The position numbers were made by a program, and so were the translations under genes. Below, in pieces: positions 1 through 6,053 of a stretch of DNA of 6,406 bases. Position 1 is the stretch's first letter; each line of letters opens with the position of its first letter. Source of the DNA: Hyphomicrobiales bacterium (lineage in GTDB: Bacteria > Pseudomonadota > Alphaproteobacteria > Rhizobiales > Xanthobacteraceae); assembly GCA_016201085.1 (NCBI GenBank), contig JACQDO010000520.1, positions 1 through 6,406 on the forward strand, read 5' to 3'. A model generated the notes under the pieces. That model was not told the origin of the DNA. It worked only from the letters and a program-made list of their open reading frames with translations, and did not search any database.

Positions 1-1
1 A

Positions 2-31
2 GCCGCCGAAGGCGCGGAGAAGGCTGAGTAG
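2..31 (+). CDS. rplO: 50S ribosomal protein L15, C-terminal end only (partial)
   Basis: Only the last nine codons and the TAG stop are present; they read AAEGAEKAE. The fragment is too short to identify by sequence alone. The call rests on position, since rplO directly precedes secY in the spc operon of nearly all bacteria, and on the Ala/Glu/Lys-rich tail that alphaproteobacterial L15 proteins often carry. L15 is a late-assembling protein of the large ribosomal subunit. The gene starts upstream of the window. The 112 bases between its stop and the secY start contain a stem-loop. Confidence 0.7.
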   Translation, partial: AAEGAEKAE

Positions 32-37
32 GTCCTC

Positions 38-59
38 CTTGCCCGCGCCGGCGGGCGAG
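38..59 (+). other. Stem-loop in the rplO-secY gap
   Basis: CTTGCCCGC (38-46) pairs with GCGGGCGAG (51-59) across a GCCG loop, giving nine pairs including one T-G wobble. No T-tract follows, so it does not look like an intrinsic terminator. In a ribosomal-protein operon such a hairpin could mark an mRNA processing or 3'-end stabilising site, or a partial attenuator ahead of secY. That role is inference. It shares TTGCCCGCGCC with the hairpin between rpsM and rpsK. Confidence 0.6.
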
Positions 60-143
60 CACGTCAAGCTTGGACTACCGTTCGGCAGTTCCGAGCATAT
101 CTAGAGGATCACCAATGATTAGGCGCGGCGGCAGGAGCGACTG

Positions 144-1475
144 ATGGTCTCTGCAGCAGAACAACTGGCAGCCAATCTCAATTTCGGCGCCTTGGCCAAG
201 GCCGAAGAGCTCAAGAAGCGCATCTGGTTCACGGTCGGCGCGCTGCTGGTCTATCGGCTGGGCACCTATATTCCGCTGCCTGGCATCGATCCGCAGGCCT
301 GGGCGCAGATTTTCAACACCCAGTCGGGTGGCATCCTCGGCATGTTCAACATGTTCTCCGGTGGCGGCATCCACCGGATGGCGATCTTCGCGCTCAACAT
401 CATGCCGTACATCTCGGCCTCGATCATCATCCAGTTGATGACGACGGTCTCGCCCACGCTCGAAGCGCTCAAGAAGGAGGGCGAATCGGGCCGCAAGATC
501 ATGAACCAGTACACCCGGTATCTCACCGTGGTGCTGGCTGCGTTCCAGTCCTACGGCATCGGCATCGGCCTGCAAGGCACGGGCAGCGTCGTCAGCGAGC
601 CCGGTTTCTTCTTCCTGATCTCGACCACGATCACGCTCACCGGCGGCACCTTGTTCCTGATGTGGCTGGGCGAGCAGATCACCGCGCGCGGCATCGGCAA
701 CGGCATTTCGTTGATCATCCTGGCCGGCATCGTCGCCGAACTGCCGTCGGCGATCGCCGGCACTCTTGAACTCGGCCGCCAGGGCGCGCTGTCGACCGGA
801 CTCATTTTGCTGGTGATCGTGATGTGCGTGGCCGTCATCGCCTTCATTGTGTTCATGGAGCGCGCGCAGCGCCGGCTACTGATCCAGTATCCGAAACGTC
901 AGGTCGGCAACCGCATGTTCGAGGGCCAGTCCTCGCATCTGCCGCTCAAGCTCAACACCTCGGGCGTGATCCCGCCGATCTTCGCCTCCTCGCTGCTGCT
1001 GCTGCCGACCACGGTCGCCAACTTCAATGCCGGCAAGGGGCCGGAATGGTTCACCACCGTGACCACGCTGCTCGGACACGGACGGCCGTTGTTCCTGATC
1101 CTCTATATCGGACTGATCGTGTTCTTCGCCTTCTTCTACACCGCGGTGGTGTTCAACCCGACCGAGACCGCGGACAACCTGAAGAAACACGGCGGCTTCA
1201 TTCCGGGCATCCGGCCGGGCGAGCGGACGGCGGAGCACATCGATTATGTGCTATCGCGCATCACCGCGGTGGGCGCGCTCTATCTGGCCATCGTCTGCCT
1301 CATTCCGGAAATGCTGATCGCCTACGCGGCGGTGCCGTTCTATTTCGGCGGCACCTCGTTGCTGATCGTGGTCAGCGTCACCATGGATACGGTGGCGCAG
1401 GTGCAGGGTTATCTGCTGGCGCATCAATATGAAGGCCTGATCAAGCGCTCGAAGCTGCGGGGGCGGCAACGATGA
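144..1475 (+). CDS. secY: SecY, channel subunit of the Sec protein translocase
   Basis: SecY forms the protein-conducting channel of the inner membrane with SecE and SecG. It exports unfolded proteins with SecA and inserts membrane proteins delivered by the ribosome. At 443 residues it has the normal family length. About ten hydrophobic segments are visible, near residues 28-46, 78-99, 122-143, 155-175, 184-205, 219-238, 273-292, 314-336, 374-394 and 397-418. The conserved cytoplasmic loop [13 protein letters not shown] at 350-362, important for SecA and ribosome contact, is intact. So are the second-helix block around [15 protein letters not shown] (85-99) and the C-terminal [16 protein letters not shown] (422-437). 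The ATG is supported by AGGAG at 133-137, six bases upstream. Its stop overlaps the adk start as ATGA, which suggests translational coupling. Confidence 0.98.
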   Translation: MVSAAEQLAANLNFGALAKAEELKKRIWFTVGALLVYRLGTYIPLPGIDPQAWAQIFNTQSGGILGMFNMFSGGGIHRMAIFALNIMPYISASIIIQLMTTVSPTLEALKKEGESGRKIMNQYTRYLTVVLAAFQSYGIGIGLQGTGSVVSEPGFFFLISTTITLTGGTLFLMWLGEQITARGIGNGISLIILAGIVAELPSAIAGTLELGRQGALSTGLILLVIVMCVAVIAFIVFMERAQRRLLIQYPKRQVGNRMFEGQSSHLPLKLNTSGVIPPIFASSLLLLPTTVANFNAGKGPEWFTTVTTLLGHGRPLFLILYIGLIVFFAFFYTAVVFNPTETADNLKKHGGFIPGIRPGERTAEHIDYVLSRITAVGALYLAIVCLIPEMLIAYAAVPFYFGGTSLLIVVSVTMDTVAQVQGYLLAHQYEGLIKRSKLRGRQR

Positions 1476-2257
1476 GACTGATCCTGCTGGGACCCCCGGG
1501 AGCGGGCAAGGGCACCCAGGCGCAGCGCCTGGTCGCCAAACACCGGATCGTACAGCTCTCCACCGGCGACATGCTGCGCGCGGCGGTGGCCGCCGCCACG
1601 CCGGTCGGCCTGCGCGCCAAGAGCATCATGGATCGCGGCGAGCTGGTGCCGGACGAGGTGGTGGTGGCGATCATCGCCGACCGCATCGACCAGGCGGACG
1701 CCAAGCGCGGATTCGTGCTCGACGGCTTCCCGCGCACGGTGCCGCAGGCGCAGGCGCTCGACCGCCTGCTGGCCGAGCGCGGTCTTGCGCTCGACGGCGT
1801 GATCGAGCTCAAGGTGGACGAGGGGATCCTGATCAAGCGCATCGAGACCCGCGTGGCGGAAATGACCGCCCGTGGCGAGAAGCTGCGCGCCGACGACAAT
1901 CCGGACGTGCTGCGCGGCCGGCTGGTCGCCTACCGGGCGCAGACCGCTCCGCTTACCGACTATTACGCCCGCAAGGGCATGCTCAAGAGCGTGGACGGCA
2001 TGGCGCCGATCGATACGGTGACGGCCGCCATCGACCGGCTGTTGAGCCCTGGCGGGACTGGCAAGGCCAAGGCTACAGCCAAGAAGGCGAAGCCCGCCAA
2101 GGCCAAGAGCAAGGCCGGCAAGAAAGGCCGCAAGGCCGCCAAATCTCTCAAAAAGCCGGCCAAAAAGTCCGCCATGAAGAGTGCCAAAAAGGCCGGCAAA
2201 AAGAAGCCGGGACGAGCCAAAAGCCGTACAAAGCGGAGGTTGACGAAGGCGGGATGA
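1472..2257 (+). CDS. adk: Adenylate kinase with a basic Lys/Ala-rich C-terminal extension
   Basis: Adenylate kinase interconverts ATP + AMP and 2 ADP in the cytoplasm. The kinase core spans residues 1-192. It has the P-loop GPPGAGKGT (7-15), the AMP-binding stretch STGDMLR (30-36), LDGFPRT (83-89), and a short LID near 123-150 containing R123, R127 and RADDNP (139-144). The LID is the short form without zinc-binding cysteines, as in many alphaproteobacterial enzymes of about 190 residues. The remaining 69 residues (193-261) are an added tail with 25 Lys, 5 Arg, about 15 Ala and no acidic residue, resembling histone H1 or AlgP-type DNA-binding tails. The start overlaps the secY stop (ATGA). 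A downstream start is excluded because it would remove the P-loop. Catalytic activity looks intact; the role of the tail is unknown. Confidence 0.95.
   Translation: MRLILLGPPGAGKGTQAQRLVAKHRIVQLSTGDMLRAAVAAATPVGLRAKSIMDRGELVPDEVVVAIIADRIDQADAKRGFVLDGFPRTVPQAQALDRLLAERGLALDGVIELKVDEGILIKRIETRVAEMTARGEKLRADDNPDVLRGRLVAYRAQTAPLTDYYARKGMLKSVDGMAPIDTVTAAIDRLLSPGGTGKAKATAKKAKPAKAKSKAGKKGRKAAKSLKKPAKKSAMKSAKKAGKKKPGRAKSRTKRRLTKAG
2048..2254 (+). repeat. Low-complexity Lys/Ala-rich coding segment (Adk tail)
   Basis: This stretch encodes residues 193-261 of adenylate kinase, built from loosely repeated AKK, PAK, KKAGK and AKS units. At DNA level AAGGCCGGCAA occurs at 2111-2121 and again at 2189-2199. 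Four A5 runs (2150-2154, 2162-2166, 2186-2190, 2198-2202) all fall in the same codon phase as AAA AAG. AAA lysine codons and rare codons such as CGA, ACA, AGG and GGA are more frequent here than in the kinase core. This fits growth by repeat expansion, or weaker selection than on the catalytic domain. Confidence 0.75.
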
Positions 2258-2398
2258 ATCCCTTAATAAGCTGTCCATTCAGGAGTTTGACGCGATGCCG
2301 GGCCCCGAAGAGGCGGGGACAGGTGTCGTGTTACGCTTTGCGCTATCCCCTTCCAGGGACACAAGAATTCGGCGCGTCTCACGCGGCCGGCCAGTAAC

Positions 2399-2403
2399 AG
2401 GAG
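2399..2403 (+). promoter_or_regulatory. Ribosome binding site fixing the GTG start of rpsM
   Basis: AGGAG lies nine bases upstream of GTG at 2413. Starting there gives the canonical S13 N-terminus [10 protein letters not shown], and no in-frame ATG offers a better alternative. Confidence 0.8.
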
Positions 2404-2412
2404 AGACCATTC

Positions 2413-2790
2413 GTGGCTCGTATCGCGGGCGTCAATCTGCCCACCAATAAGCGCGTCGTGATCGCGCTGCAGTACATCCATGGTATCGGGCAAAAGAAAG
2501 CCCACGAAATCGTGGAGAAGGTTAACCTGCCGGCGGAGCGGCGGGTGTCGCAGCTCACCGACGCCGAGGTGCTGCAGATTCGCGAAATGATCGACCGTGA
2601 CTACATGGTCGAGGGCGATCTGCGCCGCGAAGTTTCAATGAACATCAAGCGGCTGATGGACCTCGGCTGCTATCGCGGCCTGCGTCACCGCAAGGGACTG
2701 CCGGTGCGCGGCCAGCGCACGCACACCAACGCGCGGACCCGCAAGGGCCCGGCCAAGACCATCGCCGGCAAGAAGAAGACAACGGTTTAA
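2413..2790 (+). CDS. rpsM: 30S ribosomal protein S13
   Basis: S13 sits in the head of the small subunit, contacts the P-site tRNA and bridges to the 50S subunit. The 125 residues match the family length. Visible hallmarks are the N-terminus ARIAGVNLP, the helix-hairpin-helix region [13 protein letters not shown] (21-33), and the strongly conserved basic block [20 protein letters not shown] (89-108) followed by the lysine-rich tail that reaches the tRNA. Translation starts at GTG. It is the first gene after a 155-base gap following adk, a spacing that could house a leader. In E. coli this position opens the S4-regulated alpha operon. Confidence 0.98.
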   Translation: MARIAGVNLPTNKRVVIALQYIHGIGQKKAHEIVEKVNLPAERRVSQLTDAEVLQIREMIDRDYMVEGDLRREVSMNIKRLMDLGCYRGLRHRKGLPVRGQRTHTNARTRKGPAKTIAGKKKTTV

Positions 2791-2802
2791 CGCTCGGGAA
2801 TT

Positions 2803-2828
2803 GCCCGCGCCTGGCAAGGCTGGCGGGC
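2803..2828 (+). other. Stem-loop between rpsM and rpsK
   Basis: GCCCGC (2803-2808) pairs with GCGGGC (2823-2828). An inner GCC/GGC (2809-2811 with 2818-2820) extends the stem past a two-base bulge. No T-tract follows, and the rpsK ribosome binding site begins five bases later. It could influence rpsK initiation or transcript stability; that is inference. The flank ATTGCCCGC at 2800-2808 is identical to one arm of the palindrome at 5956-5977. Confidence 0.55.
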
Positions 2829-2844
2829 TTCGAAAGGATCGAGA

Positions 2845-3234
2845 ATGGGTAAGGAAGCCACCCGCGTCCGTCGGCGCGAACGCAAGAACATCGCCTCCGG
2901 CGTGGCGCATGTGAATGCGTCGTTCAACAACACCATGATCACCATCACCGACGCGCAGGGCAATACCATCGCCTGGTCGTCGTCGGGCACCATGGGTTTC
3001 AAAGGCTCGCGCAAATCGACGCCCTACGCAGCGCAAGTCGCCGCCGAGGACGCCGCCAAGAAGGCGCAGGAGCACGGCATGCGCACGCTCGAGGTCGAGG
3101 TGTCGGGTCCGGGTTCCGGCCGCGAGTCGGCGCTGCGCGCGCTACAGGCAACCGGCTTCACCATCACCTCGATCCGCGATGTGACCACGATTCCGCACAA
3201 CGGTTGCCGGCCGCGTAAACGTCGACGCGTTTGA
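2845..3234 (+). CDS. rpsK: 30S ribosomal protein S11
   Basis: S11 lies on the platform of the small subunit and helps shape the E-site region and mRNA path near the Shine-Dalgarno helix. The 129 residues agree with the family length. Typical blocks are [17 protein letters not shown] (20-36), [19 protein letters not shown] (46-64), [15 protein letters not shown] (86-100) and the C-terminal [18 protein letters not shown] (112-129). The ATG has AAAGGA at 2833-2838 with six bases of spacing. The gene follows rpsM by 54 bases containing a hairpin. Unlike gammaproteobacteria, no rpsD follows. Confidence 0.98.
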   Translation: MGKEATRVRRRERKNIASGVAHVNASFNNTMITITDAQGNTIAWSSSGTMGFKGSRKSTPYAAQVAAEDAAKKAQEHGMRTLEVEVSGPGSGRESALRALQATGFTITSIRDVTTIPHNGCRPRKRRRV

Positions 3235-3246
3235 TTGTTCGTTTCG

Positions 3247-3267
3247 AGCGGACCCTTGGCGTCCGCT
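3247..3267 (+). other. Stem-loop in the rpsK-rpoA gap (first)
   Basis: AGCGGAC (3247-3253) pairs with GTCCGCT (3261-3267) across a seven-base loop. It begins 13 bases after the rpsK stop and lacks a T-tract. A role in 3'-end protection of the upstream message or in processing is possible but unproven. Confidence 0.5.
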
Positions 3268-3281
3268 ACCGCTGAACTTTC

Positions 3282-3301
3282 CCCCACAACGGCGGGTGGG
3301 G
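3282..3301 (+). other. Stem-loop in the rpsK-rpoA gap (second)
   Basis: CCCCAC (3282-3287) pairs with GTGGGG (3296-3301) around an eight-base loop. It lies about 40 bases before the rpoA start and is not followed by Ts. With the preceding hairpin it fills most of the place where gammaproteobacteria carry rpsD. Confidence 0.4.
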
Positions 3302-3331
3302 TCGCGCGGACCAAGCACCGCGCCGCTCAAT

Positions 3332-3337
3332 AGGTGA
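3332..3337 (+). promoter_or_regulatory. Ribosome binding site for the GTG start of rpoA
   Basis: AGGTGA lies four bases before GTG at 3342, a rather tight spacing. The start is supported by the resulting N-terminus [14 protein letters not shown], which matches the usual beginning of rhizobial alpha subunits. Confidence 0.6.
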
Positions 3338-3341
3338 AGAC

Positions 3342-4358
3342 GTGATCCAAAAGAATTGGCAGGAATTGATCAGGCCGAACAAGCTTCAGGTGACCGCCGG
3401 GCACGATCCGGCGCGCATCGCCACGGTAGTGGCCGAGCCGCTCGAGCGCGGCTTCGGCGTCACGCTCGGCAATGCCCTGCGCCGCATTCTGCTGTCCTCG
3501 CTGCAAGGCGCGGCGGTGCAGTCGGTGCACATCGACGGCGTGCTGCATGAGTTTTCCTCGATCGCCGGCGTGCGCGAGGACGTCACCGACATGGTGCTCA
3601 ACATCAAGGACATCGCCATCAAGATGCAGGGCGAAGGCCCCAAGCGCATGGTGGTGAAGAAACAGGGTCCCGGCACCGTCACCGCCGGCGACATCCAGAC
3701 CGTCGGCGACGTGGTGGTGCTCAACCCCGACCTCGTGCTGTGCACGCTCGACGAGGGCGCCGAGATCCGCATGGAATTCACCGTCAATACCGGCAAGGGC
3801 TACGTGCCGGCCGAACGCAACCGTCCCGAGGACGCGCCGATCGGCCTGATCCCGGTCGACAGCCTGTATTCGCCGGTGCGCAAGGTCTCCTACAAGGTCG
3901 AGAACACCCGCGAGGGCCAGATCCTCGATTACGACAAGCTCACCATGACGATCGAGACCAACGGCGCGGTCAGCCCGGACGACTCGCTCGCCTATGCCGC
4001 AAGGATTCTGCAAGACCAGCTCAACGTGTTCGTGAACTTCGAGGAGCCGCGCAAGGCGGAAGCGGCCGAGACCATTCCGGACCTCGCCTTCAACCCGGCC
4101 TTTCTCAAGAAGGTCGACGAACTCGAACTGTCGGTGCGCTCGGCCAACTGTCTCAAGAACGACAACATCGTCTACATCGGCGACCTGGTGCAGAAGACCG
4201 AAGCCGAAATGCTGCGTACGCCGAACTTCGGGCGCAAGTCGCTCAACGAGATCAAGGAAGTGCTGGCGCAGATGGGCCTGCACCTCGGCATGGAAGTGCC
4301 GGGCTGGCCGCCGGAGAATATCGAAGAGCTGGCCAAGCGCTTCGAGGACCACTACTGA
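3342..4358 (+). CDS. rpoA: DNA-directed RNA polymerase subunit alpha
   Basis: Alpha dimerises to nucleate assembly of RNA polymerase, and its C-terminal domain binds UP elements and activators. The 338 residues are typical for rhizobia (329 in E. coli). The N-terminal domain, about 1-235, contains [19 protein letters not shown] (36-54), which forms the dimer and beta-contact region. A flexible linker near 236-252 leads to the C-terminal domain with [19 protein letters not shown] (265-283). R266 there corresponds to the DNA-contacting R265 of E. coli. [13 protein letters not shown] (296-308) follows, and the protein ends in [17 protein letters not shown]. Translation starts at GTG. The gene follows rpsK directly, and rplQ begins 59 bases after its stop beyond a strong hairpin. 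Confidence 0.99.
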   Translation: MIQKNWQELIRPNKLQVTAGHDPARIATVVAEPLERGFGVTLGNALRRILLSSLQGAAVQSVHIDGVLHEFSSIAGVREDVTDMVLNIKDIAIKMQGEGPKRMVVKKQGPGTVTAGDIQTVGDVVVLNPDLVLCTLDEGAEIRMEFTVNTGKGYVPAERNRPEDAPIGLIPVDSLYSPVRKVSYKVENTREGQILDYDKLTMTIETNGAVSPDDSLAYAARILQDQLNVFVNFEEPRKAEAAETIPDLAFNPAFLKKVDELELSVRSANCLKNDNIVYIGDLVQKTEAEMLRTPNFGRKSLNEIKEVLAQMGLHLGMEVPGWPPENIEELAKRFEDHY

Positions 4359-4369
4359 GACTACGCGTC

Positions 4370-4392
4370 GTCACGGCCGTCGCGGCCGTGAC
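4370..4392 (+). other. Perfect 10-bp stem-loop between rpoA and rplQ
   Basis: GTCACGGCCG (4370-4379) and CGGCCGTGAC (4383-4392) are exact complements around a TCG triloop. It starts 11 bases after the rpoA stop and ends 12 bases before the purine-rich ribosome binding site of rplQ. No T-run follows, so it is not a normal terminator. It may protect the rpoA message end or modulate rplQ level. The pairing is seen directly; the role is inference. Confidence 0.7.
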
Positions 4393-4417
4393 AGTGTGAG
4401 AAACAAGGGGATAGGCG

Positions 4418-4849
4418 ATGCGTCACGGAAAAGTTCACCGCAAATTGGGCCGGCATTCGGCTCACCGCACCGCCATGTTCGCCAATATGTGCGCCTCGTT
4501 GGTCAAGCACGAGCAGATTGTCACCACGCTGCCGAAGGCCAAGGAACTGCGCCCGATCGTCGAGAAACTGGTCACGCTCGCCAAGAAGGGCGGGTTGGCA
4601 GCGCGCCGTCAGGCGATCTCGGAGATGCGCGATGTGCCGATGGTCAAGAAATTGTTCGAGGTGATCGGCCCGCGCTACAAGGACCGCAAGGGCGGCTATA
4701 CCCGCGTGCTCAAGGCCGGCTTCCGCCATGGCGACAACGCGGCCAATGCCGTGATCGAGTTCGTCGACCGCGATGTCGAGGCCAAGGGCAAGGACTCCGG
4801 GCCGGTGCAGGCCAAGAAGGCCGACGAAGAAGCAACCGCCGCGGCATAA
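4418..4849 (+). CDS. rplQ: 50S ribosomal protein L17
   Basis: L17 binds 23S rRNA near the peptide exit tunnel on the outer face of the large subunit. The 143 residues include the diagnostic start [20 protein letters not shown] (1-20), the helix [20 protein letters not shown] (32-51), and [20 protein letters not shown] (94-113). The last 25 or so residues form an Ala/Lys/Glu-rich tail beyond the conserved core; E. coli L17 is 127 residues. AAGGGGA at 4405-4411 precedes the ATG with six bases of spacing. It is the last gene of the operon and is followed 27 bases later by an intrinsic terminator. Confidence 0.98.
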   Translation: MRHGKVHRKLGRHSAHRTAMFANMCASLVKHEQIVTTLPKAKELRPIVEKLVTLAKKGGLAARRQAISEMRDVPMVKKLFEVIGPRYKDRKGGYTRVLKAGFRHGDNAANAVIEFVDRDVEAKGKDSGPVQAKKADEEATAAA

Positions 4850-4876
4850 GCTCCGACATAAGCAAAATTTTCATGC

Positions 4877-4909
4877 AAGGGCGGCCTCGGAGCCGCCCTT
4901 TTCATTTTT
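4877..4909 (+). terminator. Rho-independent terminator ending the ribosomal operon
   Basis: AAGGGCGGC (4877-4885) pairs perfectly with GCCGCCCTT (4892-4900) around the six-base loop CTCGGA. The stem runs directly into TTTTCATTTTT. Nine GC-rich pairs plus the T-tract make this the clearest terminator in the window. It separates the ribosomal/rpoA operon from the cytochrome gene. Confidence 0.95.
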
Positions 4910-4936
4910 ACGCCTGTCACGGTATGATTGTAGATA
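4907..4936 (+). promoter_or_regulatory. Possible promoter of the cytochrome gene (weak)
   Basis: TTTACG (4907-4912) and TAGATA (4931-4936), 18 bases apart, match the sigma-70 consensus in only four and three of six positions. The location is sensible, right after the operon terminator and 43 bases ahead of the cytochrome start, in the most AT-rich stretch of the window. A promoter is expected here on context; these exact boxes are a guess. Confidence 0.2.
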
Positions 4937-4979
4937 AGAACGAGAATCAACAAACGTCCAAAAGTCAGGGAGACATTTC

Positions 4980-5831
4980 ATGATCCGTACGGGTTTTCTG
5001 GCGCTTGCCTTTGGCGTGGCGCTGATCGGTGGCGCGCAGGCGCAATCCAATGCCGACCTGGTCAAGCGCGGCGACTATCTGGTCAACGGTCTGCTCACCT
5101 GCGGCAACTGCCATACGCCGAAAGGTCCGACCGGCGACATCATGGAGAAGGCGTTCTCCGGCGGGCTGTCGTGGGATGAGCCGCCGTTCAAGGTCACCGC
5201 GCCGAACATCACGCCGGACAAGGAAACCGGCATCGGCGGTTGGACCGACGCGCAGATCAAGACCGCGCTGCGCAAGGGCGTGCGCCCCAATGGCGTGCCG
5301 CTCGCCATGGTCATGCCGAGCGATTTCTATGAAATCATGACCGAGCGCGATTTGAACGCCGTCGTCGCCTATCTGCGCACGCTCAAGCCGATCAAGAACA
5401 AGGTGCCGGACCCGATCTACAAGATGCCGCAGATGCATCATCCCTTCGCCGGCGGCGAGAAGCCGTACACGGAAGCGATGATGGGCGATAAGCTGAAGAA
5501 GGGCTTCTATCTCGCCACCATCGCGCATTGCATGGAATGCCATACGCCGATGGGGCCGCGCGGACGCGAGTTCGCCAGCAAGCTCGGCGCCGGCGGCTTT
5601 GAGTTCCCTGGGCCGTGGGGCAAGTCGGTGTCGCGCAACATCACTTCGAGCAAGACCAAGGGCATCGGCGGCTGGAGCGACGCCGAGGTCAAGCGCGCCA
5701 TCACCACCGGCGTCAGCAAGGATGGCAGCAAGCTTATGCCGCCGATGGCGTTCCATTCCTACGCCAAGATGACGGGCGACGATCTCGACGCCGTCGTGGC
5801 CTGGCTGCGCACGGTGCCGGCGAAGGAGTAG
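4980..5831 (+). CDS. Secreted diheme c-type cytochrome with two repeated domains
   Basis: This is a periplasmic electron-transfer protein of 283 residues. A signal peptide spans 1-21 with a likely cleavage site AQA|QS. Two haem-attachment motifs are present, CGNCH (41-45) and CMECH (184-188), each followed by TP. The two halves are an internal duplication. [18 protein letters not shown] (77-94) matches [18 protein letters not shown] (221-238), and [20 protein letters not shown] (112-131) matches the segment from M256, which ends [11 protein letters not shown] (268-278). M112 and M256 are thus the likely axial ligands. The pattern resembles cytochrome subunits of periplasmic dehydrogenases such as alcohol, gluconate or nicotinate dehydrogenase, which often have three haems. 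No dehydrogenase gene is adjacent, so the redox partner is unknown. AGGGAG at 4967-4972 supports the ATG. It lies beyond the operon terminator, hence probably has its own promoter. Confidence 0.93.
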   Translation: MIRTGFLALAFGVALIGGAQAQSNADLVKRGDYLVNGLLTCGNCHTPKGPTGDIMEKAFSGGLSWDEPPFKVTAPNITPDKETGIGGWTDAQIKTALRKGVRPNGVPLAMVMPSDFYEIMTERDLNAVVAYLRTLKPIKNKVPDPIYKMPQMHHPFAGGEKPYTEAMMGDKLKKGFYLATIAHCMECHTPMGPRGREFASKLGAGGFEFPGPWGKSVSRNITSSKTKGIGGWSDAEVKRAITTGVSKDGSKLMPPMAFHSYAKMTGDDLDAVVAWLRTVPAKE

Positions 5832-5840
5832 GGCTGAGGC

Positions 5841-5981
5841 TGTCATGCCCCGCGACCCGTCTTCGCAAAATTGCTTCGACGGGTCGATGCATGAGCCCGC
5901 CGAAGCGTAAGCGAAGGCGGGAAGCGGGGCATCCAGTACGCCCAGTGGTTACTGGATTGCCCGCTTTCGCGGGCAATGACA
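5841..5981 (+). repeat. Composite palindromic (REP/BIME-like) intergenic element
   Basis: The 141-base element begins with TGTCAT (5841-5846) and ends with its complement ATGACA (5976-5981). Unit 1 has an outer stem, ATGCCCCGC (5845-5853) with GCGGGGCAT (5924-5932). It encloses two hairpins, GACCCGTC/GACGGGTC (5854-5861 with 5878-5885) and CCCGCC/GGCGGG (5896-5901 with 5916-5921), so it can fold as a three-way junction. Unit 2 is a perfect hairpin, ATTGCCCGC/GCGGGCAAT (5956-5964 with 5969-5977), with a TTTC loop. ATCCAGTA (5931-5938) and TACTGGAT (5950-5957) are inverted copies that join the units. Similar TGTCAT...ATCCAGTA palindromes are, from memory, abundant between genes in Bradyrhizobium-like genomes. 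It starts nine bases after the cytochrome stop and may act as a 3'-end stabiliser or terminator. Confidence 0.8.
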
Positions 5982-5999
5982 GAAGCGTTTACGGCTGCC

Positions 6000-6028
6000 T
6001 TCATTTAGTCCGGGTGCAGGCCTATATC
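6000..6028 (+). promoter_or_regulatory. Possible promoter of the protease gene (weak)
   Basis: TATATC (6023-6028) resembles a -10 box in four of six positions, with TTCATT (6000-6005) 17 bases upstream as a poor -35. It sits between the palindromic element and the start at 6054. Position is plausible, sequence support is slight. Confidence 0.2.
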
Positions 6029-6053
6029 TGGGCCACACGCGGGATTCGACGCC

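Noticed and set aside
824..1432. 202-codon alternative frame inside secY
   Set aside because: An out-of-frame, Arg/His/Ala-rich reading of secY with no ribosome binding site and no family resemblance.
1424..2278. Antisense frame of 284 codons over adk
   Set aside because: Shadow of adk; the leucine- and alanine-rich N-terminal part only reflects the complement of the lysine-rich tail.
2287..2292. TTGACG as a -35 box for an rpsM promoter
   Set aside because: No acceptable -10 hexamer lies 16-18 bases downstream, where the sequence is GC-rich (around GAGGCG).
3327..4352. 341-codon antisense open frame covering all of rpoA
   Set aside because: It mirrors rpoA codon for codon, a common artefact of GC-rich coding DNA, and has no recognisable domain. 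Its composition is rich in His, Asp, Arg and Val, typical of shadow frames.
4370..4392. rpoA-rplQ hairpin as an intrinsic terminator
   Set aside because: It has no following T-tract, and the next gene belongs to the same operon; the true terminator is at 4877-4909.
4396..4983. 195-codon frame overlapping rplQ and running through the terminator
   Set aside because: Shadow frame of rplQ; it reads through the intrinsic terminator and has no independent support.
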